Source of the DNA: Lentzea atacamensis | GTDB lineage: Bacteria > Actinomycetota > Actinomycetes > Mycobacteriales > Pseudonocardiaceae | Assembly (NCBI RefSeq): GCF_003269295.1 | Contig: NZ_QLTT01000012.1 | Coordinates: 8,811 to 72,810 of the forward strand | Length of the DNA stretch: 64,000 nt | Direction: 5' to 3' | Shown: positions 48,243 to 57,095 of the stretch, in pieces | Layout of the letters: every line of letters starts with the position of its first letter | How positions within the stretch are numbered: position 1 is the stretch's first letter | Notes under the pieces: model-generated | What the model was told of the DNA's origin: nothing | Database searches by the model: none | The model's input: the letters and a program-made list of their open reading frames with translations, nothing else | Made by a program: the position numbers and the translations under genes

Positions 48243-49160
48243 ATGGATCTGGTGGTCGGACTCGACGCGGGTGGCACGTCAACGAGGGCGCTGGTGCTCG
48301 ATCTCGACGGCGCCCGCCTGGGTCAGGGCGTGGCGGGCGGCGCGAACCCGAACTCGCACCCGCCATCGGTGGCCGCCGCCCACATAGGCGAGGCCCTGGC
48401 GGAAGCCCTGGACGGCCTCGACTCCCGCAAGGTCCGCTCCGGCGTCCTGGGCATGGCCGGCGCCTCGAAACTGTCCGACCCTGCCATCTCCGCGCTGTTC
48501 CAGGAAGCCTGGGAACGCGCGGGCCTGCAGTGCCCGATGCGCGTGATCACCGACTGCGAGGCCGCCTTCGCCACCGGCACGTCGTCCCCCGACGGCACGG
48601 TCCTGGTGGCGGGCACGGGTTCCATCGCAGGACGCGTGGTGGACCACCGCATGGTCGCCCAGTCCGGCGGCTACGGCTGGCTGATCGGCGACGACGGCTC
48701 GGCGTTCTGGCTGGGCCGCGAAGCCGTCCGCGCGACGTTGAGGCTGCTGGACCTCGGCGCACCTCTGGAAGGCCTCGCCACCGCGGTGCTGACGGCGGCC
48801 GGCGCGCGCGGCCGAGGCCAGCTGATCAACGCCGTCAACGCCCAGCCACCCATCGCGATGGCGCAGTTCGCCCCGCTCGTCAGCGCCGCCTACCACCACG
48901 GCGATCCAGAGGCCCTGACGATCGTGGCGTCCGCGGCACGGTTGCTCGCCGACACGGCCTCCGCCGTCCGCGAGCCGTCCGACACCTCCCCGATCGTGCT
49001 CGTGGGCAGTCTGATCAAGACGCCGGTCGGCACCCATCTGAAGCAGGAACTGCTCACGCGCAGCGACGCCCAGGTGATCATGGCGACGGAGGGAGCGGCG
49101 GGCGCGGCCTGGCTGGCCGCCGTTGACGTGCTGGGACCGACCGCCCCGCGGCCGGCTTAG
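48243..49160 (+). CDS. BadF/BadG-family N-acetylglucosamine kinase
   Basis: 305 aa. ASKHA kinase fold: VVGLDAGGTSTRALVLD (phosphate 1), ITDCEAAFATG, TVLVAGTGSIAG (phosphate 2), GGYGWLIGDDGSAFWLG and IVLVGSLIKTPVG (adenosine). These are the marks of eukaryote-type GlcNAc kinases. It makes GlcNAc-6-P from GlcNAc and so would feed NagA and the SIS enzyme of the das locus 15 kb away. Single gene; no dre-like site seen upstream. Confidence 0.87.
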   Translation: MDLVVGLDAGGTSTRALVLDLDGARLGQGVAGGANPNSHPPSVAAAHIGEALAEALDGLDSRKVRSGVLGMAGASKLSDPAISALFQEAWERAGLQCPMRVITDCEAAFATGTSSPDGTVLVAGTGSIAGRVVDHRMVAQSGGYGWLIGDDGSAFWLGREAVRATLRLLDLGAPLEGLATAVLTAAGARGRGQLINAVNAQPPIAMAQFAPLVSAAYHHGDPEALTIVASAARLLADTASAVREPSDTSPIVLVGSLIKTPVGTHLKQELLTRSDAQVIMATEGAAGAAWLAAVDVLGPTAPRPA

Positions 49161-49239
49161 AGCCACCGGGCGCTACAGATCACACTCGGATCGTCGCGTT
49201 CGGTGAGACCGGGCACCCGGAGTCTGCCAAGGTGCAACG

Positions 49240-49563
49240 GTGATCCACGTGCTCGCCGCCGGCTCCGACCCGGCCTACCTCTTCGGCCGGCTGATCGGGT
49301 TCCTCATCATCCCGATCATCGTCATCGCCGTGATCGTGTCGGCTCGCAACAGCCGGAAGAACCGCGAGCGGCAGCTGCAGCAGTACTGGGCACAGCAGCA
49401 GTACTACGCGCAGCAGCAACATCAGCAGCAGTACGGACCACCCCAGCAGCAGTACGGACCACCCCAGCAGCAGTACGGACCACCGCAGCAGCCTTACCCG
49501 CCCCAGCAGCAGTACCCCTACCCGCCGCAACAGCAGCAGTACCCGCCTCAGCACCCGCACTGA
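49240..49563 (+). CDS. Small membrane protein with Gln/Tyr/Pro repeats
   Basis: 107 aa, GTG start. One hydrophobic helix (about 14-33, LFGRLIGFLIIPIIVIAVIVSA), a basic stretch (RNSRKNRERQ), then a low-complexity tail of Gln, Tyr and Pro with three exact copies of QQQYGPP in tandem (about residues 62-85). The tail is cytoplasmic if the positive-inside rule holds. Aromatic/Gln/Pro tails of this type can self-associate. Function unknown. The coding repeat is visible as near-identical 21-base units around 49425-49490. Confidence 0.7.
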   Translation: MIHVLAAGSDPAYLFGRLIGFLIIPIIVIAVIVSARNSRKNRERQLQQYWAQQQYYAQQQHQQQYGPPQQQYGPPQQQYGPPQQPYPPQQQYPYPPQQQQYPPQHPH

Positions 49564-49594
49564 TCCTGCTGACGGCAACGCCTCTCGTGAAGGG

Positions 49595-50239
49595 CTACGC
49601 CTGCTCCGGCACCTGCGGGTGCCGGAACCCGGGATGCCCGGCGGGCAACGCGCGTCGAAGCAGCCACCCCGACGCCAAGATGCACACGATCTGCAACGGC
49701 CACGACAACGCCGCACGCAAGGTCGCCAGCCAGAACACCTGAGCGTCGAGCCACAACGGCGTGAACACCGCGACCCGCAGGACGTACTGCCCGACCCAAG
49801 CCCATGAGGCGACCGAGTAAGCGCGCAAAAGGGCAGGATCCCGCCGCCACCGCGCCTTCTGCCCCAGCAGCGTCCCGACGACGACACCCAGCAACGGCCA
49901 GCGCACCGCGATCGAACCCGCCCACGCGAGGGCCGAGGCCACGTTGGACAGCAGCTGGATGAGGAAGAAGTCCTCGACGCGCCCCGTGTAGAGGGCGATC
50001 AGCGCGGCAGCCACGACCAGCAGCACCGACAGGATCACCGCTCGGGGCTTCTCGCCGCGCGCGAAGCGCACGATGCCGATCACGACGCCGCACAGCACGG
50101 CCGTCACCGCACCCGCACCGATCGAGTGGCCCCAGATCAGCCAGCCCGCGACGAACGCCAGAGGCGGCAGGGAGGCGTCGAGGGCGCCGCCTCGGCCTCC
50201 GAGCAGTGATGCGAGCGACTCCTGGCGCACGTCGGTCAT
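49595..50239 (-). CDS. DUF3159 family membrane protein
   Basis: 214 aa, five to six membrane helices. Family-typical segments: LASLLGGRGGALDASLPPLAFVAGWL, VRFARGEKPRAVILSVLLV and VGTLLGQKARWRRDPALLRAYSVASWAWVGQYVLRVAVFTPLWL. Actinobacterial integral membrane protein of unknown function. A TTAGGT/ACCTAA palindrome lies 16 bases upstream of the ATG and may control it. Confidence 0.85.
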   Translation of the reverse strand: MTDVRQESLASLLGGRGGALDASLPPLAFVAGWLIWGHSIGAGAVTAVLCGVVIGIVRFARGEKPRAVILSVLLVVAAALIALYTGRVEDFFLIQLLSNVASALAWAGSIAVRWPLLGVVVGTLLGQKARWRRDPALLRAYSVASWAWVGQYVLRVAVFTPLWLDAQVFWLATLRAALSWPLQIVCILASGWLLRRALPAGHPGFRHPQVPEQA

Positions 50240-50254
50240 GGTTCCAGACTGCCT

Positions 50255-50268
50255 TAGGTGAACCTAAG
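50255..50268. promoter_or_regulatory. Palindrome TTAGGTGAACCTAA, possible iron-box-like operator
   Basis: Perfect 6-bp arms TTAGGT/ACCTAA around GA, followed by TCAGGTAA. The arms equal the ends of DtxR/IdeR/DmdR boxes, but the site is 14 rather than 19 bp, so the family is uncertain. It sits between divergent DUF3159 and ROK genes, closer to DUF3159. Confidence 0.5.
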
Positions 50269-50333
50269 TCAGGTAACGGACCCATATCGGGGATTGACCC
50301 CGGTGAACCAGGTCACTACCGTCTGCGGAAATC

Positions 50334-50352
50334 GTCTGGAAAGTTAACAGAC
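50334..50352. promoter_or_regulatory. Inverted repeat before the ROK gene, possible ROK operator
   Basis: GTCTGGAAAGTTAACAGAC: 5-bp arms GTCTG/CAGAC with an AAGTTAAC centre, 14 bases before the ROK start. ROK repressors often bind such AT-centred sites and autoregulate. Confidence 0.4.
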
Positions 50353-50365
50353 AGGAGCGGACCTA

Positions 50366-51577
50366 ATGCGTGCCGGAAGCCCACGACTGCTGCGGGAGAT
50401 CAACGACCGCGCAGCCATCGAGGCTTTGCTGCGCAACGGGCCGCTGACCAGGTCGGAGTTGGAGGGCCTGATCGGCCTCTCCAAGCCGGCGACCGCACAG
50501 CTGCTCACCCGGCTGGAAACCGCCGACACCGTGGTCCGCAACGGACTGCGCGGTGGTGGACGCGGGCCGCGTGCCCAGCTGTGGTCGGTCAACGGGGCCC
50601 TCGCGCACATCGCGGCAATCGACCTCACCCCCGAGACGGTCGACATCGCGATCGCGGACATCTCCGGTGCCGTGCTCACCGAGTACAAGGCGCCGATGCC
50701 CGTGAAGCACGGTGTGCTCGAGGCGCTCGTGAGCGCGGTCGGCAAGGCGTGCGGGCAGGCAGGTCTCGCGCCCGACCAGTTGCTGCACGTCGTGGTGGGC
50801 TGTCCTGGCGCGGTGAACCCCGCGAACGGCGAGCTCGCCTACGCGCCACATCTGCCCGGCTGGAGCGGTTTCGACATGCCCGGCCGGTTGCGGGAGCAGC
50901 TCGCGACGTCGGTGAGCGTCGAGAACGACGTCAACCTCGTCGCGCTGGAGGAGATGGTCGCCGGACGGGCCACGAAGGTGCGCGACTTCGTCGTCATCTG
51001 GCCCGCGGACCTCGTCGGTGCCGCTGTCGTGATCAACGGGGTGCTGCTGCGCGGCGCTTCCGGTGGCGCGGGCGAGATCGACGGGCTGATGATCCCCGAC
51101 CGCGCATCGGCCGACACCGACACCGACCGCTCCGGCGGCACGTTCGGTGAGCTGCTCAGCAACGCATCGATCTGCAAGCTCGCCAGGGCTCACGGGCTCG
51201 CCGCGCGCAACGGCCACGGTGCCGTGCGCAAGGCGTTGGCCGCGGGGCCGGCGGGCAGGGAGTTCATGGTCGATCTCGCCAGGCGCATCGCCACGGGTGT
51301 GGCCAGCGTCGTCGCGGTGCTCGACCCGGAACTCATCCTCCTGTCCGGCGACATCGCCCAGGCAGGGGGAGCCACGCTGAACGATCTCGTTGCCGCGGAA
51401 CTGCGGCAACTGGTGGTGCCGAGGACTCCGGTCCAGCTGGCCCTGGTGACCGGGAAGCCGGTGCGCAGCGGCGCACTGCACTCGGCACTGGCCGTCGCGC
51501 GCGAGCAGGTCTTCGGCCTGCCGGCAGCCACCACGGCTCCATTCCGCGGCCCTGTGGTCGCCGGGTCCCCACGTTGA
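50366..51577 (+). CDS. ROK family transcriptional regulator
   Basis: 403 aa. N-terminal winged helix (INDRAAIEALLRNGPLTRSELEGLIGLSKPATAQLLTRLE), then a ROK sugar-kinase-like domain. Substrate loop LVGAAVVINGVLLRGASGGAGEIDGL is kept, but the Zn motif CxCGxxGC is absent and the ATP motifs are weak, so it is a sensor rather than a kinase. Located 16 bases before the ABC transporter genes in the same direction, so it probably represses this operon and responds to its sugar. Confidence 0.9.
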   Translation: MRAGSPRLLREINDRAAIEALLRNGPLTRSELEGLIGLSKPATAQLLTRLETADTVVRNGLRGGGRGPRAQLWSVNGALAHIAAIDLTPETVDIAIADISGAVLTEYKAPMPVKHGVLEALVSAVGKACGQAGLAPDQLLHVVVGCPGAVNPANGELAYAPHLPGWSGFDMPGRLREQLATSVSVENDVNLVALEEMVAGRATKVRDFVVIWPADLVGAAVVINGVLLRGASGGAGEIDGLMIPDRASADTDTDRSGGTFGELLSNASICKLARAHGLAARNGHGAVRKALAAGPAGREFMVDLARRIATGVASVVAVLDPELILLSGDIAQAGGATLNDLVAAELRQLVVPRTPVQLALVTGKPVRSGALHSALAVAREQVFGLPAATTAPFRGPVVAGSPR

Positions 51578-51593
51578 TCGAGAAGGAGTGCAC

Positions 51594-52922
51594 ATGCGCA
51601 AGCACACCCGTGCTGCCTTGCTCTGTGTCGCCGCAGCGCTGACCCTCACCGCATGTGCGGCGGGCAAGGGTGGCGGCTCCACCACCGACGGTGCTGCCGC
51701 TGCTCCCGGTAAGGACGACAAGCTCACGCTCACGGTCTGGAGCAACTACTCCGACCGCGAGTACGAAGAGGTCACCAAGGCCCTCAAGACGTTCAACAAG
51801 AAGTTTCCGAACATCGAGATCAAGCACGAGGGCTCGCAGGACGACGACAAGATCACCGCGGGTATCCGGTCCGGCAACACCCCGGACGTCGCGCTGTCGT
51901 TCACCACCGACAACATCGGCCAGTTCTGCTCCTCCGGCGCGTTCCAGGCGCTGAAGCCGTACATCGACCGCGACAAGGTCGACCTGAACCAGATCTCCCC
52001 CGCGGTCAGGGAGTACACCGAGTACAAGGGCAACCGCTGCGCGATGCCCATGCTCACCGACGTGTACGCCATGTACTACAACAAGGACATGATGTCGGCC
52101 GGCGGCGTCACGGCCCCGCCGAAGACGCTGGACGAGCTGTTCGAGGCCGCGAAGAAGCTGACCAAGAGGGCACCGAACGGCGACATCGAGGTCGCGGGTT
52201 ACCTGCCCACGATGGGCTTCTACGCCAACCGCCCGACCATCCTGGCTCCGTCGTTCGGTGCCGAGTGGGAGAAGGACGGCAAGTCGGCGCTCGCCTCCTC
52301 GCCCGGTTTCGCCGAGATGATGACGTTCCAGAAGAAGCTCGTTGACTTCTACGGCTTCGACGCGCTGGAGCGCTTCCGCGCGGGTCTCGGCCAGGAGTAC
52401 TCGGCCGACCACGCGTTCCACCAGGGCAAGATCGCGATCATGATGGACGGCGAGTACCGCACCGCCTTCCTCAAGGCCCAGGCGCCGCAGATCAAGTTCG
52501 GCACGGCTCCGTTCCCGACCTGGAAGCCCGCCGACTACGGCACCGCCTTCACCACCGGCACGATCATGGGCATTCCCAAGGGCGCCAAGAACCCCGGCGC
52601 CGCGTGGGAGCTGATCAAGCACCTGTCGTTCGACACCGACACGATCGTCGATCTCTCCAACGCCATCAAGAACGTGCCGAGCACCAAGGCCGCGATGGAG
52701 AGCCCGAAGCTCCAGGTGGACGAGCAGTTCAAGACGTTCATCGACCTGGCCAAGAGTGACAAGCTCAAGGGCAACCCGGTCACCCCGATCGGTGACGCGC
52801 ACATCAAGGCCGTCACGGACTTCGCGGTGTCCTACACCTCCGGCAAGGTGCCGGACCTCGCAGCCGGTCTGAAGGAAGTCGACAAGAACATCGACGACCA
52901 GATCGCCAAGAGCGGCAAGTAA
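51594..52922 (+). CDS. Sugar-binding lipoprotein of CUT1 ABC transporter
   Basis: 442 aa from ATG 51594, with GAAGGAG 5 bases upstream. Lipobox LTAC (LCVAAALTLTACAAG). Extracellular solute-binding fold (LTLTVWSNYSDREYEEVTKALKTFNKKFPNIEI, DVALSFTTDNIGQF, MPMLTDVYAMYYNKDMM). Binds an oligo- or disaccharide; the GH4 enzyme in the operon points to a beta-glycoside. Confidence 0.9.
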   Translation: MRKHTRAALLCVAAALTLTACAAGKGGGSTTDGAAAAPGKDDKLTLTVWSNYSDREYEEVTKALKTFNKKFPNIEIKHEGSQDDDKITAGIRSGNTPDVALSFTTDNIGQFCSSGAFQALKPYIDRDKVDLNQISPAVREYTEYKGNRCAMPMLTDVYAMYYNKDMMSAGGVTAPPKTLDELFEAAKKLTKRAPNGDIEVAGYLPTMGFYANRPTILAPSFGAEWEKDGKSALASSPGFAEMMTFQKKLVDFYGFDALERFRAGLGQEYSADHAFHQGKIAIMMDGEYRTAFLKAQAPQIKFGTAPFPTWKPADYGTAFTTGTIMGIPKGAKNPGAAWELIKHLSFDTDTIVDLSNAIKNVPSTKAAMESPKLQVDEQFKTFIDLAKSDKLKGNPVTPIGDAHIKAVTDFAVSYTSGKVPDLAAGLKEVDKNIDDQIAKSGK

Positions 52923-52934
52923 GGGATTCCCACG

Positions 52935-53909
52935 ATGACCGCCACGCTCGGCGCTCGGCCCGCCCCCGGCAGGGGGCGGGCACGTGCCCGCCACCGTCTC
53001 GCCGTGCTCGGGTTCATGGCCCCGGCAATCATCGGCTTCGTCCTGTTCTTCGGCTATCCGCTGGTCGCCACGGTCGTCTTCTCGTTCACGAAGTACGACC
53101 TGATCAACGCGCCGGAGTTCAACGGCCTCGACAACTACACGTTCATGTTCAAGGATCCCCTGCTGATCAAGGCGATCACGAACACGCTGTGGTTCGTCCT
53201 GGTGCTCACGATCGCGCGGACGGTGTTCGCGCTGGGTGTGGCGTCGGTCATCGCTCGTCTCAAGTCGGGCGTCGGGTTGATCCGCACGCTCTGCTACCTG
53301 CCCTCGCTGGCACCGCCGGTGGCCGCGACACTCGTGTTCTTCATGGTGTTGCGCCCCAACGGTGGTCCGGTCGACAACCTGCTCGGTGTCTTCGGGATCG
53401 ACTCGCCGCTGTGGTTCTCCGACCCGGCGTGGGCCAAGCCCGGCATCACCGCGATCATGCTGTGGATCTCCGGCGACCTGATGATCATCATCCTGGCGGC
53501 GATCCTCGACGTGCCGCAGGAGCAGTACGAGGCGGCGGAGCTCGACGGCGCCGGCCCGATCCGGCGCTGGTGGCACGTCACGCTGCCGACGATCTCGCCG
53601 GTGCTGCTCTTCGGCATCGTGAACTCGGTGATCCTCGCGTTGCAGCTCTTCACACAGGCGGTCGTCGCGGGGTCGGCCGGCTCGGGAGCCGCGGACGCGA
53701 CGGGATCGACCAAATATCTCGGTTTCCCGGACAACTCGACGCTGACGTTCCCGGTTTACCTGTACACGCAGGGCTTCCGCTACTTCGACATGGGCTACGC
53801 GGCCGCGATGGCCACGCTCCTGTTCATCATCTCGTTCGCCGTGACCATCGTGCTGGTTCAGCGGATGCGCAAGAACTCCACCGCCGAGGAAGGGGGTCCG
53901 GGAGCATGA
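52935..53909 (+). CDS. Sugar ABC transporter permease (MalF type)
   Basis: 324 aa, six membrane helices, first at about 25-45 (AVLGFMAPAIIGFVLFFGYPLV). EAA loop QYEAAELDGAGPIRRWWHVTLPTISP near residue 200. Stop overlaps the next ATG (ATGA). No ATPase in the operon, so a shared MsiK-like ATPase is expected. Confidence 0.9.
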   Translation: MTATLGARPAPGRGRARARHRLAVLGFMAPAIIGFVLFFGYPLVATVVFSFTKYDLINAPEFNGLDNYTFMFKDPLLIKAITNTLWFVLVLTIARTVFALGVASVIARLKSGVGLIRTLCYLPSLAPPVAATLVFFMVLRPNGGPVDNLLGVFGIDSPLWFSDPAWAKPGITAIMLWISGDLMIIILAAILDVPQEQYEAAELDGAGPIRRWWHVTLPTISPVLLFGIVNSVILALQLFTQAVVAGSAGSGAADATGSTKYLGFPDNSTLTFPVYLYTQGFRYFDMGYAAAMATLLFIISFAVTIVLVQRMRKNSTAEEGGPGA

Positions 53910-54799
53910 CCGCCACGCTGACCAAACCACCGGTCGACGTCCCCGCGGATCCGGAGCAGCCGCGCAGGAAGCGCGACGTCGGCGGCTTCCTGAACTGGGT
54001 CGCCACGCACGCGATCGGCCTCGCGCTCGGCCTGATGTTCGCCACCCCCGTCGTGTTCGTCTTCCTCACCGCGGTGATGTCCGACGACCAGGCGTTCACC
54101 GCGGACCTGTGGCCGCGCGAGTGGCACTGGGAGAACTTCGTCGAGGTCTTCGACAAGGCCCCGCTGTTCCAGTACCTGATCAACAGCCTCACGTACTCGC
54201 TGCTCGCGACCGCCGGGATGCTGATCTCGTCGATCCCCGCGGCCTACGCGCTCGCGAAACTCCAGTGGCGCGGCCGGAACCTGGCCTTCCTGCTGGTCAT
54301 CGGCGCGATGATGCTGCCGCCGCAGGTCGTGGCGGTGCCGCTGTACGACACGTGGTCCTCACTCGGCCTGACGGGCACGCTGTGGCCGTTGGTCGTTCCT
54401 TACTTCTTGTTCGACGCGTTCAGCATCTTCCTGCTGCGCCAGTTCATGCTCACCATCCCGCAGTCCTATGTGGACGCGGCGAGGGTGGACGGCTGCTCGG
54501 AGTTCCAGGCGCTGGTCCGGGTCATCGTGCCGATGGCGAAGCCCGGCATCGCTGCCACCGCGCTGTTCTGCTTCCTCTTCACCTGGAACGACTACTTCGG
54601 CCCGTTGCTCTACACCGGCGAAGTGAAGGACCAGTGGACGTTGTCGCTGGCACTGGCGACGTTCAAGGGCATGCACATCGTCCAGTGGAACTCGTCGATG
54701 GCGGTGACGTTCCTGACGATGATCCCGGCCGTCGTCCTCTTCGTCTTCGCCCAGAAGTCGTTCGTCAAGGGAATCACGTTCACGGGAGTCAAGGGATGA
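53906..54799 (+). CDS. Sugar ABC transporter permease (MalG type)
   Basis: 297 aa from ATG 53906. Six membrane helices; EAA loop YVDAARVDGCSEFQALVRVIVPMAKPG (about residue 190); C-terminal QKSFVKGITFTGVKG. Both permeases begin MTATL, perhaps by chance. Its stop overlaps the GH4 start (ATGA). Confidence 0.9.
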   Translation: MTATLTKPPVDVPADPEQPRRKRDVGGFLNWVATHAIGLALGLMFATPVVFVFLTAVMSDDQAFTADLWPREWHWENFVEVFDKAPLFQYLINSLTYSLLATAGMLISSIPAAYALAKLQWRGRNLAFLLVIGAMMLPPQVVAVPLYDTWSSLGLTGTLWPLVVPYFLFDAFSIFLLRQFMLTIPQSYVDAARVDGCSEFQALVRVIVPMAKPGIAATALFCFLFTWNDYFGPLLYTGEVKDQWTLSLALATFKGMHIVQWNSSMAVTFLTMIPAVVLFVFAQKSFVKGITFTGVKG

Positions 54800-56064
54800 A
54801 ACTCACCGTCGTCGGTGGCGGGTCCACCTACACACCTGAGCTGATCGACGGCATCGCCGGCCGCCGCACCAGCCTGGCGGTGGACGAGATCGTCCTGGTC
54901 GACCCGGACGAGCACCGCCTCTCCGTCGTCGGCCCGTTCAGCCAGCGCCTGCTGGAGCACGCGGGTCACCCGGCGAAGGTGCGCACCACCACGTCGCTCG
55001 AGGATGGCGTCGAGGGCGCGTCCGCGGTGCTGCTGCAGCTGCGCGTGGGCGGCCAGAAGGCCCGCGCTTCGGACGAGACGTTCCCGCTGACCTGCGGTTG
55101 CGTCGGCCAGGAGACCACCGGTGCCGGAGGCCTCGCCAAGGCCCTGCGCACCGTGCCGGTGGTCCTGGACATCGCGGACAAGGTGCGCCGGCTGGCCGGC
55201 GAGGACACGTGGATCGTGAACTTCACGAACCCGGTCGGCATCGTGACGCGGGCCCTGCTGCAACACGGCCACAAGGCGATCGGCCTGTGCAACGTGGCGA
55301 TCACGTTCCAGCGCTGGACCTCCGCCCTGCTGGGCGTCGACCCGTCCACAGTGGAGCTGGAGCACGTCGGCCTGAACCACCTCACGTGGGAGCGCGGCGT
55401 CTACGTCGACGGCGTCGACCGCCTGCCCGAACTCCTCTCCGACCACGTCGAGGGACTGGCCGAGCACATCGGCATCGACGGCGCGCTGATGCGACGCCTG
55501 AACATGGTGCCCTCGTACTACCTGAACTACTTCTACAACCACGACGCCGTCGTGAAGAAGCAGCAGACCGAACCACCGCGCGCCGAAGTCGTGGCAGCGG
55601 TCGAAAAGGAGCTGCTGGACATCTACGGCGACCCGTCGGTCGTGACGAAGCCGGAACAGCTCGGCCAGCGCGGCGGCGCCTACTACTCCGAGGCGGCCGT
55701 ACAACTGGTGCACGCGCTGACAGGCGGCGCCGGCGCCGAAAAGCATGTGGTGAACGTGCAGAACAACGGCACCCTCCCGTTCCTGCCCGACGACGCCGTG
55801 ATCGAAGTTTCGTCCACTGTGGATTCTTCTGGTGGCGCACCGCTACCGGTCCGCCCCGTGGAACCGTCCATCTCCGGCCTGATCTCGCACGTGACCGCGT
55901 ACGAGTACCTGGCACTGGAGGCGGCACTCCACGGCAGCCGTGACCGAGTGGCGAACGCGCTGCTCGCCCACCCGCTGATCGGCCAGCACGCCATCGCGGA
56001 CCAGCTGGCCGACGAGCTGATCGCGCAGAACCGCGATCTGCTTCCGTGGGTGAAGGGAGCCTGA
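54796..56064 (+). CDS. GH4 family glycosidase (6-phospho-beta-glucosidase like)
   Basis: 422 aa. NAD+- and metal-dependent family 4: LTVVGGGSTYTPELIDGI (NAD), QLRVGGQKARASDETFPL, GCVGQETTGAGGLAKALR, NFTNPVGIVTRAL, GLCNV (metal Cys), and GLNHLTWERGVYV (metal His). Closest to 6-phospho-beta-glucosidases. These need a 6-phosphorylated substrate, yet uptake here is by an ABC system that does not phosphorylate. The kinase gene 5 bases downstream could supply the phosphate. Confidence 0.9.
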   Translation: MKLTVVGGGSTYTPELIDGIAGRRTSLAVDEIVLVDPDEHRLSVVGPFSQRLLEHAGHPAKVRTTTSLEDGVEGASAVLLQLRVGGQKARASDETFPLTCGCVGQETTGAGGLAKALRTVPVVLDIADKVRRLAGEDTWIVNFTNPVGIVTRALLQHGHKAIGLCNVAITFQRWTSALLGVDPSTVELEHVGLNHLTWERGVYVDGVDRLPELLSDHVEGLAEHIGIDGALMRRLNMVPSYYLNYFYNHDAVVKKQQTEPPRAEVVAAVEKELLDIYGDPSVVTKPEQLGQRGGAYYSEAAVQLVHALTGGAGAEKHVVNVQNNGTLPFLPDDAVIEVSSTVDSSGGAPLPVRPVEPSISGLISHVTAYEYLALEAALHGSRDRVANALLAHPLIGQHAIADQLADELIAQNRDLLPWVKGA

Positions 56065-56069
56065 AACCG

Positions 56070-57089
56070 ATGACCGACCGGGTGCTAGCCATCGACGGCG
56101 GGAACAGCAAAACCGCTGTGCTGCTGGTCGACGCGGACGGCAAGGTGCTGGCGCAGGTGCGCGGCCCCGGCGCCCCGCCGCAGACCGTGGGCATGAAGCG
56201 CGGACTGGACGTGTTCGAAAGCCTGGCACGCGAAGCCGCGGCACAAGCGGGCCTGTCCCCCGACGAGCCGATCGCCACGCACACAGCCGCCTACCTGGCC
56301 GGGGCCGACCTGCCCCGCGAGGAGGAGGACCTGACGCGAGCGATCTCCGAACGAGGCTGGTCCCCTTCCGTAGTGGTCGGCAACGACACCTTCGCCCTCC
56401 TCCGCTCCGGCACAGCCTCCGGTGTAGGCGTGGCCGTGGTGTGCGGCGCGGGCATCAACGCAGTCGGCGTGGCAGCAGACGGCCGCACCCACCGCTTCCC
56501 GGCCCTGGGCCCGATCTCCGGCGACTGGGGCGGCGGCGGCCACCTGGGCGAACAAGCCCTCTGGCTGGCAGTCCGAGCGGAAGACGGCCGAGGCAAGCCA
56601 ACCGAGCTCCTCCCAGCCCTCCTGGAACACTACGGCGAGACCTCAATCGCCGACGTGGTCGAAAAACTCCACTTCGAAGAAGTGAAGTTCGACCCGCACG
56701 CCCTCTGCCCGATCCTCTTCGAGGTCGCCGGCCACGGCGACCCGGTGGCCCGGTCCATCGTCGACCGCCTGATCGAGGAAATCGTTCTCCTGTCAACGGT
56801 GTCACTGCGCAAGCTCGACCTGGTGGACGAGGCCGTGGACGTCGTACTGGGCGGCGGCGTGATGACCGGCACGGGCGAAACAGTCCTGGCCCCGGTCCGC
56901 AGGCAAATCCTGGACGTGGCCCCTCTGGCCCAGGTCCGGGTGGTCGACCTCCCCCCAGTGGTAGGCGCCGCACTGCTGGGCCTGGACACCATCGGTGCCT
57001 CGCCGGGCGCAGAGCTGAGGCTGCGCTCGGCCTACGACGACCACCTGCCGGCCACAACGTCCACCCTGGACGTAGCGGCCAGCGGGTGA
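56070..57089 (+). CDS. BadF-family sugar kinase (GlcNAc kinase-like)
   Basis: 339 aa from ATG 56070, 5 bases after the GH4 stop. ASKHA fold: VLAIDGGNSKTAVLLVDADGKVL, VVGNDTFALLRSG, GVGVAVVCGAGINAVGVA, ISGDWGGGGHLGEQALW and VVLGGGVMTGTG. Phosphorylates a hexose or amino sugar, or perhaps the intact disaccharide before GH4 cleavage. Last gene of the ROK-ABC-GH4 operon. Distinct from the kinase at 48243. Confidence 0.85.
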   Translation: MTDRVLAIDGGNSKTAVLLVDADGKVLAQVRGPGAPPQTVGMKRGLDVFESLAREAAAQAGLSPDEPIATHTAAYLAGADLPREEEDLTRAISERGWSPSVVVGNDTFALLRSGTASGVGVAVVCGAGINAVGVAADGRTHRFPALGPISGDWGGGGHLGEQALWLAVRAEDGRGKPTELLPALLEHYGETSIADVVEKLHFEEVKFDPHALCPILFEVAGHGDPVARSIVDRLIEEIVLLSTVSLRKLDLVDEAVDVVLGGGVMTGTGETVLAPVRRQILDVAPLAQVRVVDLPPVVGAALLGLDTIGASPGAELRLRSAYDDHLPATTSTLDVAASG

Positions 57090-57095
57090 CAGACC

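Noticed and set aside
49380-49560. CAGCAG-rich tract as a CRISPR or satellite array
   Set aside because: It is coding: in-frame Gln/Tyr/Pro repeats with no spacers.
51333-53930. 865-aa open frame antisense to the sugar ABC transporter genes
   Set aside because: Low-complexity Arg/Asp/His/Val composition and complete overlap with a binding protein and permease of clear family.
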